Positions 37,125 through 50,512 are shown, numbered from the stretch's first letter. The stretch: 64,000 nucleotides of DNA from Motacilla alba alba (GCF_015832195.1 NC_052028.1:5313501-5377500); one strand, 5' to 3'. The notes: generated by a model from the letters alone, not told the origin. Program-made: numbers and translations.

Positions 37125-39312
37125 CAGTAAGCCAAATAGAGCAAAAATAAGGAGGCAAAAATCTATGACTAACATTCACAAATTGAAATTAAGAAATCCC
37201 AGAAAGTTTCTGTTTTGTGTTATTATATGTGTAAGTGTCACATCTTAATTCTTCAAAGCTTGACAACCCTATATCCTCTATTTCCAGTGGTACTCTATAT
37301 AATTTGCTCACACATTTTAAAAAGAGAAATACATGTCATAAGACATTTTTTTTCTCTTATTAACACACTACCATGCACTGCTTTCTTTAAGCAACATGCT
37401 GGGAGCTAAAGGTGATCTTCTGAAGCCTGTGGATAAGGTGTGCTCATTGCATTGGAGTAATTGGAAGAGTATAAACAGACATGAGGAGAGGAAATGAAAT
37501 ATTTTCTTTAACACGGGAGAAATGCACTGTTGAATTTGAGATAAGGGTTTACCTGATTATTATCTAAATTTTCAGTATCTGGATTAGAGGTTTTTTTCCT
37601 TATCTTTTCAGTCTATATAGCAAATTTACCACAGTGTATTACATTATACCCGACCCAAAGTAAAGAGTAATCTTTGAGGTAATTTTCCTGTGCATGATAA
37701 ATATGTAATAATTGTTTAATAGAAATGATTTTGTGCCTAGTGTAGAATTTCTGGAGATACTACCTATTTGTTACCTTGTTTTAATGCTGAAATGTGCATG
37801 GTTTGACAGGTGAAGCAATGTCCTTTCTGGTAGGCAGCAACATTCACTTGCTCTTCAACAAGACTTTCTGAGGAAGTAAAGCTTTTCAGCCTTAAAAGCT
37901 GCCTTTACTTCAATTTCTCTTGTGTTCTAAAAGGGACACCTTCAGCAATATAAAGTGATATTTAGCAATATAGTGACATTACATTCCAGAAGGAGTGGGC
38001 AATGCTAGCCCAACTCATTCATATTGTAGAGCTGCTATTCTGGACACTCATAACTAAAAAATGCACAACTTCATTACTTAAAATATCTGCATATGCAGCC
38101 AGGACAGCTTTCCTCCCAGGACAAAACATTTGAAAGAATCAGATTCAAGATGAAGACTGACATCTTCCAGCTTCATAGTAACTACTCTTTGAGTCCCACC
38201 AAATCACTCAGATCTTTGTTCCTATTTACTCATGAACTGAAGAAAAAAACCAGTCTGTCTTGGCTTTGTAGTCACACTGTTCATTTTCCTATGTAGGCCT
38301 CAAAGTAGTTTACAAGGGTGGTTAAGCTTTATTAGCTGGATTTTACAGTTGGTCTAGGTAAGTAAAGAGATTTTAAGTAATATCCCCAAGGCAGTGTCGT
38401 CTACTGGATTATATATGTCTTGTGTAACTCCCAAGTTCTGTTCCCAGCACTCTATCAGACTTCCTACACAACCTTTTGTAACTTAATTTTGCTTCTTTTC
38501 TTTCACCTTGAAAATGGAATAATCCATTCCTCTTCTAGAGAAATATAAGATATTGGTAAGAGAAAAGATTCAGTCTGATTTGAGGATTTCATCTCTTTCA
38601 GAAAAAGACAGGATGACACAGAATGATAGAAGCTTTATTTTCTCACTGTGATCCCTGTACTTCAGATTTACTGAGAAAATTGCTTAGGACTTTATTAAAA
38701 TCATTATAAACGATTCCACAAAACAGTGTTAAAATATAGTATTGGTTATATATAACTGGATATACCTCAAGACTTTTAATTTGTGATTAACAACACAATT
38801 CAAGAACTTCATCTATAATGTTCCTGCCTGATTCTAGGAACCTCTACAAACCAAAGTCAAACAAACTAAAACTTATCAGAAATTATTTATTTCTCATAAT
38901 AGGAAACTATCAGAAGGGCTTTGAAACTTGAGTCTAGGTACCTGCATACCCCCATAAAGGATGAATAGCATTACAACATCTGTAGAATATTTCAAGACAG
39001 CTGGATACCTGTGACAAAATAAAAACCCGAAGTGCTGTTCTCACCTTGCAAACATGGAGGAGAAAGCCAGTACCCCGCATGGCACATGTCAGCCAGGCTG
39101 GCAGATGACTGGAGGGCACTGGGTGCTGAGAGCAGTGTAATGGTCAGCAATGACACACAGCACTGCCCTCCCCCAGCACGGGCTATGGCAGGGCTCAGCT
39201 CAGTGCACTGGTGGAACAGTGCCACAGCAGCTCTGGAAACACTGCTCTTGGTCAGCCTCTTTAGAGCAAGTGAAGACAGAAATCACAATCTGTAGACGTC
39301 AGCCAGCTGTCA
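37125..39312. other. Unique DNA, no gene seen
   Basis: AGCAATATA occurs twice close together (37944 and 37963). A GC-richer patch (39040-39245) has open frames on both strands but no recognisable product. Confidence 0.5.
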
Positions 39313-39370
39313 CCTACTAGGCAAGATGAAGACAATCTTCCCCTACTAGGCAAGATGAAGACAATCTTCC
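39313..39370. repeat. Perfect 29-bp tandem duplication
   Basis: The unit beginning CCTACTAGGCAAGATGAAGA is present twice head-to-tail without a mismatch (39313-39341 and 39342-39370), implying a recent duplication. Confidence 0.95.
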
Positions 39371-39527
39371 CCATGAGATCTTAAGTACTTCTTTCTTGAC
39401 TAAAAGCCATTTCACAACCACTCTCACATTAAGTTCCCCGTGTTCAGGAGGTCCCCTTGCAGAGTCTACAGTGCAGAATGTCTCAATTATAATTAATGTT
39501 AATTGTAAATACAAAGAAAGCCTCTCC

Positions 39528-39618
39528 CTTTCTCATATTACTTCCATATACATATATATTTTCATTATATATACACTCATATTATATATACTCCTATGTT
39601 AGTCATATTACTCATATA
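39528..39618. repeat. AT-rich imperfect repeat of CATATTA/TATATAC words
   Basis: Repeated CATATTAC, ATATATAC and CTCATAT words over about 90 bases; a degenerate microsatellite. Confidence 0.75.
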
Positions 39619-39678
39619 AAAGCCAAGTAAAAAATTAAGACAGGCAAACTAACTTTTTCACCAAGAGGTTTGTTTTGG

Positions 39679-39696
39679 TTTTTTTTTTTTTTTTTT
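39679..39696. repeat. Run of 18 T
   Basis: A pure T homopolymer. Confidence 0.9.
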
Positions 39697-40008
39697 GGTC
39701 ATATCTTATAACTTGCATAAAGGTTTGAAAAAGTAATTAAAGCCACTATATGCTAATTAGTACTCTGACACCCAGGTACCAGGTGGTATCTACCTTTGAA
39801 ATACTTGATTTTTTTTCAAGTTTAGTCATTGATTCTGTTCTATTTTTTCTCCCTTTGCAACTGGACCCCATAATCATGTTGTAGAACACAAAGCACTTAT
39901 CTGGCTAAACTGAACCATAAATGCTGGAGACAGAGCACTTATTTACTGTTCTCTACTCTGCTAAGAGACATTGAAAAAAGCCCTTTATAATGCATCCTAC
40001 ACCAGCAA

Positions 40009-40479
40009 TCAAGACCCCACCTGGAGTGCTGCATCCAGCTCTGGTGTCCCCACCGTGACACAAACTTAGACCTTTGGAAATATGAAGATGATCAGAGGGA
40101 TGGAGCACCTCTCCTATGGAGAAAAAATTGGGTTATTGAGCCTGGAGAAGAGAAGGCTCCAGGGAGACCTTACTGCAGCTTTCTGTACTCAGTCAGGGAC
40201 AGATATTTTAGCACAGCCTGATACCACTGGAAAAGGGGTAATGGTTTTGGATAATAGAGGGATGATCTAGATTAAATGTTAGGAAGAAGGGTGGTAAAAC
40301 ACTGGCCCAGGTTTTAGCCTGAGAGGTTGTGGATGCCCCATCTCTGAAAACAGTCGGTTTGGATGGTGTTCTGAGCAATGTGAGCCAGCTGAAGATTTCT
40401 CTGCTCATGGCAGGGAGGTTGGATGAGGTGACTTTTAAAGGGTCCTTTCCTACCCAAACTATTCTATACTTCTATGGAT
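40009..40479 (+). mobile_element. CR1 LINE, 5'-truncated, plus strand
   Basis: This is the longest CR1 copy in the window. It opens with CACCTGGAGTGCTGCATCCA and continues through GGATGGAGCACCTCTCCTAT, GAGCCTGGAGAAGAGAAGGC, TAGATTAAATGTTAGGAAGA and GTTGTGGATGCCCCATC to the terminal TTCCTACCCAAACTATTCTA repeat. These are in the order of a CR1 3' end (end of ORF2 plus the 3' untranslated region). Multiple indels and substitutions make it an old, inactive copy. Confidence 0.95.
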
Positions 40480-41593
40480 GCAACACAAAGCTACATTCCT
40501 TTTATTTGCTTTGAAAATGTCCTCAGTGAAGCTGTGAAACTGCCAACTGCCCTTCCTGGGAAACTTATTTTGCTAATGCAACACAGCTGCATCTCTGTCA
40601 AAGTGACCCATATTACAATCTCTAACAAGTTCTTCTGTCTGTTGAGAGCCAGGTTTTGTCAGTCCTTTGTGTTACTTTCAGGCATTTTTAGGTGCTTTTT
40701 TCAGCCTTTGTGGTATGAACTGACTTAACTCTGTTTCTTTTCATATCCTATAAAGTGGCAAGAAGAAACAGGGAGAAGAGAGAAAAAAAAAAAGAAAGGA
40801 ATCTATTCCTCACACCTTTCATTTCTAATGGGAAGCCATCAATGATGCTTGCACTGAGTATTTCTAGTGCTATATGCAAAAAGTCGCTGATGACACTCTT
40901 CAGCACTCTGTGGGGCTCCTTTTCCATCTCTCTTTGCACACTGTGTAATCATTGTCTTTCTGAAAGAACATCTGCTGGTACCTCCACATCAAAAGCTGCT
41001 TATCCTCTTGTAGTTCTCTCATTTGAGAGTACCCCATATGATGTTGACAATCTATTTTTTAATGTCCTCTCTGATCTCTTTCCTCTAGGTCTCCCATAAC
41101 TCATTGTGTTTGACCTGCTCCTCTCTTCTGTTGTAGATTTCCTTTATCTGCCCTCTTCAATCATATGTGTTTTGTTTCATTTGAATGTGGCTTTTCTCTA
41201 TAGCCTGTTACCTACAATTTCCACTTTGCTTTAAGCATTGCTTTCTTTGATTTGTCACTCAAACTTTATGTTGCTTCAGCCAGAGCTTAAAATCTCATCT
41301 GGAACTGGAGACTGAATTCTCTCGTCATTGTGGAGACATGTTTTGTTGTTGTGAGATTTGACAGTTTTTCTGCTGTGTAAGTCATTAAAATGTACACACT
41401 GCTGCACTTGCATCATAATCAAGATCTTGAAGGCAGTAAGCACTCTTTTTTTACTTCAAAAAAAGTCACAATCTATTAAATGCAAAACAGGTAGTCTGTT
41501 CACAAATTTGACATCAGTGACAGAAATAACTAATCCATTAACTGAATTATTTAGTTAAATGCTTTGATTTGTGCTGGTGTTTTCATTATTAAA
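40480..41593. other. Unique DNA, no gene seen
   Basis: A plus-strand open frame at 40755-41099 (114 codons) overlaps a purine-rich start and shows no recognisable protein. I treat it as chance. Confidence 0.45.
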
Positions 41594-41610
41594 AAGGATT
41601 AATAATCCTT
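41594..41610. promoter_or_regulatory. Palindromic paired GGATTA / TAATCC site
   Basis: AAGGATTA and its exact reverse complement TAATCCTT flank a single central A. TAATCC is the recognition core of K50-type homeodomains (OTX, CRX, PITX, GSC), and paired inverted cores can bind dimers. Function is inferred from the motif only. Confidence 0.35.
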
Positions 41611-43476
41611 GATACTTTCATTTAACATAAGATTCTCTTGTCATTTATTATAATCCTATTTCTTCAGCAATTCATCCAGTAGTTTTGATTTGCTTTAGGC
41701 TAGTTCTTTACAATGTTCCTGTGATTTTCAGCAGACAGGCAGACCTTCCTTTTCCCATTTACAACAAAACTCAGCTAGGACATCTGGCCATGTAGAAGGT
41801 GCTGCTCTGACCCTTCAGCATTTAGCTATACTTAAGTGTTGGCTCAAAGACAGGTCTGCACGAGCATCACAAACCAGACTTAGTGGATTGTGTATTTGAA
41901 TAATGAAAAAGTTATAGGTTGGTCTCTGCATCTCTTACGGGGAGAAATGTACCCTGAAGGACTTAGTTTGAGGTTTACTGGTCACTAACAAGTATTTGTC
42001 CAAAACTATGGGTTTTTGTCTCAGTACAAATAAATACTTAATCTAATTTCAAGCCAAATTTTTTCACCTGGCAACAAAGCTAAAATAAGTTGCAGTGCTA
42101 CAATATTCAATTGGAGTCCATCCAAAATAGGAATGATAGCATATGAGAAAGGCTACATATTTCTTCTCATTTTCATTTACTAATGAGTACCTTGCTTAGA
42201 TTGTATGAGAAATTTCATATGCTCTTTTAAAATTGAGATCTTATTACAACACCAGGAAAATCCCAGATACATTCTCAGAATCTTTAAACAACTCTAATAG
42301 GAATTTATTCTCAACAAATTTGTTTGGCAAACTGCTGTAAGGGAAGTTCACCTGCTGTTTCCAAATCACTTGTGCTTACAGCTCTCTGCAAATCACCTGC
42401 CAGCCATCTGAATTTTCATGAGAGCTGACCTGCAGTGCAATTTCTCATCACACACATCTAATGATAACTCCATAGAAGTGAGAAAGAGTTCAAATTTAAT
42501 TCCATTAGACATGTTGTCCTGTGGTTGCCTGCTATCCTGCAGAGTTACACCATCAACACATGTTTTCTCATAATACCAAAAACCCCACCTGCAAACCCCC
42601 ACAATCCCCGCAGCATATACCTGCTTTAAAACCATGAAATAGTTAGGGAAAGAGTGATTTTAATGGAGGCCATAACGTTTCCTTAAATGCAAGCATTCCA
42701 ACAAGCTATTCTCTATAGAAGGCTGCTGAGCTGCCTACTATTTCAGTGTGCAGTGTGTCTGTCTGGGATCATGCAAACATGTACCCAAACACATTCTCAG
42801 TGTTGTTCAGGGTCATGACCTGTGACATTTGAATGAGAAAGCTATTTAGCACAGCTGCCACCCTTGAAACATCCTTTTCACCTAGGATTCAAGCTAAATC
42901 CTAGTGAAGTCAAAGGAGTAGCTCAGGAATTCAGTAGGAATTTGATCTGCATGGTTAGAATTCATAAAGAGCCGTGCCTGATGCCTGAAGAAATCTCTTT
43001 CCAGTCTGTCCAGCTTCCTTATGCCAACCTCCTATTCCCTCTACCACATAAAACACTAGGGGAAGGAGAGTAGGGATAGGTTTCTTGCCTTTACTCAGCA
43101 AACAAACCCATAGAAGGGGCATGAAAGATAAAGCAAGGCTCCAAATGCTATTTTAGAACTCAGAAGAATGTTCTCTTATTCACAAGATTTCTCCCTTCTC
43201 CAGTGATACTCCACACCTGAGAGCAGAGAGAGCCTGGCTAAGTGAGCTGTCTTAGTGCAACTCCTCAATAAATCCCCTCATTTTCCTCTCTCTAGCTTTA
43301 CCAGGTAAATTGCACTCTCTGAGTGCTTTTACCTGAGTATATTTAGATATTTTGCAAAATAATATTGCAAAACCAGCTGTCTGCACTTCTGATTCCTGAA
43401 ATGACTGATTAAATGTCTCTCTTCCCAGATGTGTCACATGCCTTTTAAATTAATTTTTTGATCTCTCATTTTGCAG
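41611..43476. other. Unique DNA, no gene seen
   Basis: No exon or named repeat was recognised. Confidence 0.5.
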
Positions 43477-43556
43477 AGCAACTTCCTTCGTGAGAAAAAA
43501 ACATTTTCACTGGCTTTGGGAAGAAATAGTTCAGAGGTCAGTCCTTGTGCATACAG
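43477..43556 (+). other. Exon-like segment, unidentified
   Basis: An 80-base segment lies between a pyrimidine-rich acceptor-like TCTCATTTTGCAG and a donor-like ATACAG|GTAATA. One frame is open throughout (26 codons from 43477, starting SNFLREKKTF). The peptide is unknown to me. It may be a noncoding-RNA exon or chance. Confidence 0.12.
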
Positions 43557-46500
43557 GTAATATGTTAGTTATAACTGTGAAATATCTCAAACTATTAGTA
43601 GGGAGCTGATTCACCTTGGAAAACAAGGCTGGTTTTTATTATTATTCAGCTCTTACTATATAAAACAGTGTAATGCTCACAGTTATTACTGGGACAAAGG
43701 TGGCAAGGCATTGCATATTTGGAAATGACAGAGAGCAGAGAAACAAAAGGAAATTGTGTGAATGTGAGAGTAAAAAAAAATCAAACAAACCTCTTTAAAG
43801 ACTGGGAGAGTAACCCCTCCCTCCATTTCTCATTTATTTATTATCCTGTGCCATAAGGAAAATAGGAAGAACCCTGGTGATAAATACATGAATGTAATGT
43901 ATGGGAGGGGACCTGCACCACAGGACTCATCTCCTCTCTCCATTACAGTCAAGGAAGAAAAGAAAACAAAGTGGGGGAGAAGAGAACTCTTAAAGACTGT
44001 AGCTGCTGCTATTCTCAGTTTTATTAATTTCTTTGAAGCAATATCTGCTTGTATGCCTATTACTCATGTTTTCTTACTCATCCTTAGCTGTATGCCTAAA
44101 TTTGCATGCTATATATTAAATTTATGTATAAAATACATATTTAATTTCTTTAAATATCTCACTATAGAGATTTGTTTAATTGTAAATAATGCTGTAGTCA
44201 TGTTTAATTCCATTCTAGCTTTTTTTTTCCCTTCAAAAACACACTTCAAATAAACCTAAGAAGGTATTGGCTATTATCTATTCCTAAGAAGACAAATAAT
44301 ATAACACTCAAGTTAAAAGACGATAAAATCAAACAAAACCCAGAGCAAACCACATCTTCATCCCCTTCTCCTCTTCCTCTCCTCCCTCAAAGCCCCAGAC
44401 TTGTACCAAGGCAGTAAATCCACAATAACAGCTGGTATTCCACACTGCTGGGTGGATGCAGGAACCCTGCCTGCCATGAATGTCAAATATCAATTAGGTC
44501 TACACGGGAGTTGAGGACCATATGCTACAAGGTTCAGATTTGGCAATTTAAAACCACCACCTATGTATGAAATTAAATCCATTCCTCTACATCTTAATGC
44601 TTAAAGTGAATGCCCACAACTGAGAAAGCATTGGATGAATCCCTAAGCCCAGGTTGTTTCTGGTTTTTCTTTCACAGAGGGAACTGAAAAAAAAGAAAAT
44701 CAGGGTTATAATTTTCATACAAAAGAAAGCAGAAAAACAGAAAAGGAAGCTCAAATCCTTTGACTGCATTTCCAATAGAGCTATTTCTTAATAATATCAA
44801 CAGGAGTAACTAAAATTTTGCTCTATAATATACACCCACAAAGGGATTCATATTTGTAATTAAATATCAACACTATGAAAGAAATAAATTCCAAATAAAG
44901 ATCACTAGGGAAGAAAAAGCAGGTCTTATGTATTCCTGAAAACTGTTCTTTGAAATCTGTTACCACAGCTTGTACAGACAGAGCCTGGGAGCTGAACCTG
45001 CAGCCCCCAAAATTTTGCTGGTGACACTGAGCACTTTAAGTTTAGCAGGATGTAGAAGTGATCTGTGTTTGAGGGAAGCCAGGGCTGCAGTGTGGAACTT
45101 GGCCTGGAGCTGCTAAACAGCAAATATTCAGGTGTTCAGGATTAAGAAAAAATTATTCCCACTCAGCTGAAAGTGGTCAAGAGAGATGGGCAAGAAAAAA
45201 GGACAAGAATTTTGCCCATTTTTTTCCCCTTAAGCCTGAAAGGCTTTTCATTTTACACTGTATTGGTGGGTACTTGATTTTGGTTTAGCTAACTGTGCAT
45301 AAGCTTAGAGGTAACATTTACAGTCTTTCTCCTGAAGCCAGCTATTCTCCTTACCCTGTGCTGCAGAATGCATCTGCATTTCCAGGATATTCAGATTTAA
45401 TTCCATCACTACTGTTATGTTCTCTGGTGCATATTTATTTTTGTCTTCTAGCAAGGTATAATATAATTTGAATTTTCCCTTTAATTTACACAATGGGAAA
45501 CCATATTGCAAGAATCAGAGCAAAACTATTTACTCTGAATACTTAGAGACAAGAGCTTAACAAATTATCACTTCCTCAGGACAATTCTTATTGCTTGAGG
45601 GAGGCAGGGTACACTAAGGACTATTTTCACAGGTCTTTTTAGCCAATATTTCTGTTTATATGTCTTCAGATTTGTTTTAAGAGATAAGTTTGTTTTCATC
45701 TAGGTTCATGTTTTATCTTCTGTGCTTAGTCTTTTCTGACTAAGATTTTTTCTCTGTTTACATGTAAGGAAGTATTTTTTCTGCCAGCCAAGTGGAAAGA
45801 TATAAGGTATATTAAAACCTACACTTCCATATGAAACCCAGTGGCAAACCCTATAAACCCTGACTCTCCAGTTAGGGCTCCTGTCCTACATGGGAACCTG
45901 TTTTCTGTTAGTAAACCTGAACATGTAACCTCTGAATACAAGTAATTGGCTGTGCTTGTATCCCAGATCTTTCAAACTCAGAATGGTGAACTTAAAATTG
46001 TGTTTCTGGCAATGCCAGGAAGCTGCACATGCACAGAGATGTCATTGCTGAAATGCACAGCTCCACTCTTGCACCCTTCATTTGCAAACACCACTGAAGT
46101 ACACAAGTTTCTGAATCTCAGGGACTGAAATTCATGACAGTTGCAGATGAACAATCTAAAAGATCCTGTCATTGATGGAGGGAATGCCTGCTCATGCCAT
46201 AGACACAAAATGTACAAAGGTTTGCTGATGAAAGGCTGAAGGAGGCTTTGGGGGGCTTTAGGAATACGTATGAGAACAGAGTTGAGATATGGCTTAAAAA
46301 TCTCAACAAAAATGCAATAATCCCAAATGGTGTCTTTCAGGGTTTCTTCATTTCAGAATACAGCCAGAGCTACTGCAGCAGTGCTGTTTTCCATCAACAT
46401 CCTCAGGTGCAGAGGTGAATCCTCTTTCAACTGAGCACAGATATACCTTTGAGAATCTCCAAATCTTCAAGGGGATGTAGTGGCCAATATAGGCAGGCCC

Positions 46501-48559
46501 TACTGGATAATTTGGATACATTAGTTGAGAAAACAGGAGCAGAAGAACAAAAGGACACATAGAATGGATACTGTGGAGAGGAAGGAAGAATTTTTATAAT
46601 GAATGTAACAGTCTATGTACAGGTAAGAGCAGTTTCTCTCCAGGTGTGCCTCCTCTGCTGTGGGTATTAGGGGAAAAGGAAAGCACTGTGTGCTTAATGC
46701 AAAGTGCTGTTTCCTATCACATCAAATGTGAAATCCTGTGAGCACACAAATGAAAACATTTTGTCATACATGCACTTGCAATCAATGTGTGCATGACTGT
46801 CTCTTAGAAACAGACTAAAGTAATGCAAACACCAGTGAAGGGCGTTGCTTGGGAACAGGGACACTCATTCAGCATATCTTAATAGAAATTTGATTTTTTT
46901 TCCCCAGAGTGGCACAGATATTTGACATTTCCAAAAACAAGCATGCACATTTATGATAAATAATATGTTCTGTACTCTTAAAATATTGAAATACTATTTA
47001 ATAAAACTTAACTACTAATGACCTAAATCAATCCAAAGCTTTATCACATTTAAAAATTCCTTTTTAAACAGAAAATAAATACCACTGGGTAATTCTCTTC
47101 CCATGGGATGCTGAAACACAGAGAAACACCAACATGAATTTGAGCACTCTGAGAATAGCACAGCCTTTTGAAACAATAGCAGAGCATTTTGAAAAGGACA
47201 CTTTGAATACTTTAAGACACAACAGCTTTCCATTTTCATTGCTGCAGGAATTTACAGTGTTCACAGCAGCACTTTTCTGAATCTACAAGGTGTCATAACT
47301 CAATCACAAATACTCTATCCAAGAGCAGGCATGAGGTGCATATGTTTATATTTACAGGGACAGTAAAGGACCCTTCAACTACTCAACTACTGTTGGAATT
47401 TCCTCCTGGAGTGTAGGAACTTATCCATCAACAAATGGGTTGATTTCCTTCATCATACCTTGAACTACAGAATGTCCTATACTTACTGAAAGCATGTCCT
47501 GTACATGTAGCCTTACTTCTGACTCTGTTTTACAATGACTATCAGGAACTGCTCCAGTACACTTAGACAAATATCAATATAATATCAATATATATGTTTA
47601 TATCTGCCTTGACTTTGGCTGTTTTCCAGCTAGAAAAAAAAAAACAGCTTGGAGAAATAGCAGCAAGCCAGCAGAAAACCTGGCATTTAATGAGAGCTAA
47701 GACTACAAGAAACACCATCTCCCCATGTTTAACAACAAAATATAGTTTTTTAAATGCTCTTATTTTCAATAGCTGTCCAAGACTGACACCAGGGAAAGAG
47801 AATTCCTTTTATTAAAATAACTGGTACTGTGAGGAAAAAGAAAAGCAGGAAAGGATGAAAATGGACCCAAGAATGGGCTGATGACATCAAGTTGGTTACC
47901 ACCTTTCCATGATGTTTCAGCACATTTCTCATGGCTCTGCAGTCATTTCTATGACAAGGCTTACCACAGCACTAACTTCACCATTTCTATAATGGAAATA
48001 AAATATACTGTGAGTGACCCTCACTCTGATTACATTATGTAACTCAACACTGGTGATTACAAATGATGGTATTTTACATGAAACAGAATATTTTGGAACT
48101 CTCTTCCAAAATCCCCATTGAGACCTCAATACAAGAAAAAAATCTGCCACTTAAGTATGGCAACTTTCTGTCATGATAGCATCTCTCACTTTGCACTGAG
48201 CAAATTAAATCACTTGAGAATGCTACAAAAGACAGAAAACTTTAAATGCCATTCATAATGCCACACAGCAGAGCAAATGATACGCTCCCTTTGATATAGG
48301 AAAGCATATTTACAGCATTGCCTATTGTTAAGTGGAGGAAACTGTCAGATATACTTCTGTCAGGATGGGGTCTCTTTTCCAGAGATAGAATGTTCTGTTT
48401 AAACAATAGGACACTCTTATATCAGGAATTTAAGTTGATTATCCCTCTGTGTGTCCTATATTAGCTAGCTAAATGAAGTCCTGCCTTGCTGTTTCTTCAG
48501 CAACCACCAGATACAGAGGGTATTACACAACTGTCTAAGCTGCTTTTGTTCCTCTTGTT
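43557..48559. other. AT-rich unique DNA, no gene seen
   Basis: Short A/T homopolymers (44220-44228, 47635-47644) and a small tandem repeat of ATATCAATATA (about 47571-47596). No recognisable exon, RNA gene or repeat family. Confidence 0.5.
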
Positions 48560-48640
48560 AAAAAAAAAAAAAAAAAACAAAAACCCAAAACACTCAAACA
48601 ACAAAACTCAAAAACAAAAAAAAACCAAACAACCTAAATA
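48560..48640. repeat. A-rich low-complexity tract
   Basis: A run of 18 A is followed by A/C words such as CAAAAACCCAAAAC and AAAAACCAAACAA. It may be a degenerate poly(A) tail of a retrocopy, but no body is recognised upstream. Confidence 0.85.
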
Positions 48641-48649
48641 TATATAGTA

Positions 48650-48650
<1 letters not shown>

Positions 48651-48694
<44 letters not shown>
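48651..48694. repeat. 44-bp perfect palindrome GTGC(AT)18GCAC
   Basis: A pure (AT)18 microsatellite is bracketed by GTGC on the left and GCAC on the right. The whole 44 bases therefore equals its own reverse complement. Confidence 0.95.
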
Positions 48695-50468
48695 CTACCA
48701 CTAAAGAAGACACACCACATGCCTATTACTAAATTGAAGTGCAAAGTGGTTTGAGATTTTACTTGTATACAAGCACCCTTTTCCTTCAACTTTGGTCTTT
48801 GGACTGTGTTTTTTTGATGAGTAAAATAATTTGTGTCATCTGGATCTAAGGGATAGTTTCTCACTAGACCAATCACACAATTCTCACACACTTTTTCCTG
48901 CTCCTTTGCATTGGTTGGGAACTCCTTTGCTGGGGGTCACTATAGTTATAAATCATCATCTGCAATTCACATAATTAAATAAATAACGACTTTTATTAAC
49001 TTGATCAATACTAGGCTGCAGGTGAACAGCAGCCCCACTGAATTACTCCATTAGCTGCAATAAACACAAATGGAGTAGTCAGGACCACCTATGAGGTGGG
49101 ATTGCAGCTCCTTTCAACAGCCCACAGATTTTAGCCTGCTATGATTGTGCACTTTTTTTGCCCAAACAATTCCAAATATTACATGGTCTGGGCACCATCA
49201 CTATATTAATAGTTCTTTCTCCAGAAATGTTAGGATTTTCTATATATTGTGTTTGCTAGGAGCCTGTACATGTCCAGAGCCTGCAAAATCCCCTAAATAC
49301 CTTTACCTGGTAAAGGCAGGCTATGTATGGAACATTTCCTCCCTACATTTTTGCGAAGGTCACTGCTGAGGGAGCTCAGATTCTCCAATTCCACCCAGCC
49401 ATGCCCTTCCATATTTGTTTTAGCCAACCAGGGAACCAGAAGCAGTTTGGAGACTCTTGACATTTTAGCTGAGTTTCATAAATACTTTGACCAGATACTG
49501 TGTTCCTGACAGTGAGCACTGGGAAATAATTTCTTGGGAAAAAGTACACTTAAAGTCACAGATTCTAATGTTTACAGGAGAGAGTTATGCCTTTGGACAT
49601 TCATATAGAAAAACTTAGTCATATATACTTAAAGGAGTTATGTATTTTAAGCAGCTGAACCTGTTCACTGGCTGAAACTTTTTAGAGCAATGCTTCTCTA
49701 GGAATAAATCCATAGTATTCCTTCATACTGAGTTGCCAAATTACACATTTACTAAATCATGATGCAGATGTTGGTTTATTTCTGTAGTAGAGAAAAAAAG
49801 TGAGACCAGAAATTTGGGGGCAGAAATTTCACGCAGAAGCCATGGTCTTGCACAAAGAAGTTCAATTTAATATTGAAACTGGGGTCATGCAAATGTAAAC
49901 ATACATTTTTTCCCCATATGTTATTTTCTATCAAAACTTTAAAAAGAATCAGCATATACATGCTCACATATACTACAAAAGATTGAATACAACCGAAGTA
50001 CTGCTTAGTGAGAGATGACAGATTAGTTAACTCAGCCATATATCAATTTGGTGAAAACCAATTAAGAAAAACTCATTTACAGAATGTTTGCTCTTCATAC
50101 ATAAATAGCAATTTGATGCCAACTGTGTTATACTCAGAACATACTTGCAGACTACATTTTGCCACAATTTTTCAAGTTTCAATTTTGCAACTGAAAGTAC
50201 AGTTACTGGAAGTTAATATAAAATGGACTCACATAATAAAACATTAGTACAGAGTCAGAATTCAAACACACCCTTCATTGAGTGAACAGGATTTTAACTC
50301 TATTACCACTTATAAACTTAAAGCTGTTAAAGCCAGTGCTTGAAGAGAGAAAGCAACCTCATGAGAAAAGTTTCTAAACCCAAAACATTTCTAACTGATG
50401 TACTAATATTGTCCTTTCCCAACAATAACACTTTAGAACTTCTCAACTTCATGCTTCAGTTTTTCCTT
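48695..50468. other. Unique DNA, no gene seen
   Basis: 48940-49140 contains AT-rich motif-dense sequence (TAATTAAATAAATAACGAC, 48973-48991) that could be constrained. No exon was recognised. Confidence 0.45.
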
Positions 50469-50512
50469 CCATGAATAATTACAATAGCCACGTCCATAAA
50501 TAATTACAATAG
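50469..50512. repeat. Spaced duplication of CCATAAATAATTACAATAG
   Basis: A 19-base unit (50469-50487) recurs at 50494-50512 with one mismatch. The start-to-start period is 25. Each copy carries a homeodomain-like ATAATTA core. Confidence 0.85.

Noticed and set aside
37106..37130. Run of T followed by CAG as a splice acceptor
   Set aside because: No exon-like sequence with a plausible donor follows. Homopolymer T runs before AG are common by chance.
40755..41099. 114-codon plus-strand frame
   Set aside because: It starts in a purine-rich tract and has no recognisable protein. An opposing minus-strand frame covers part of it equally well.
43888..44253. 121-codon plus-strand frame with hydrophobic stretches
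   Set aside because: The apparent membrane segments arise from T-rich DNA. There is no promoter, splice or family support.
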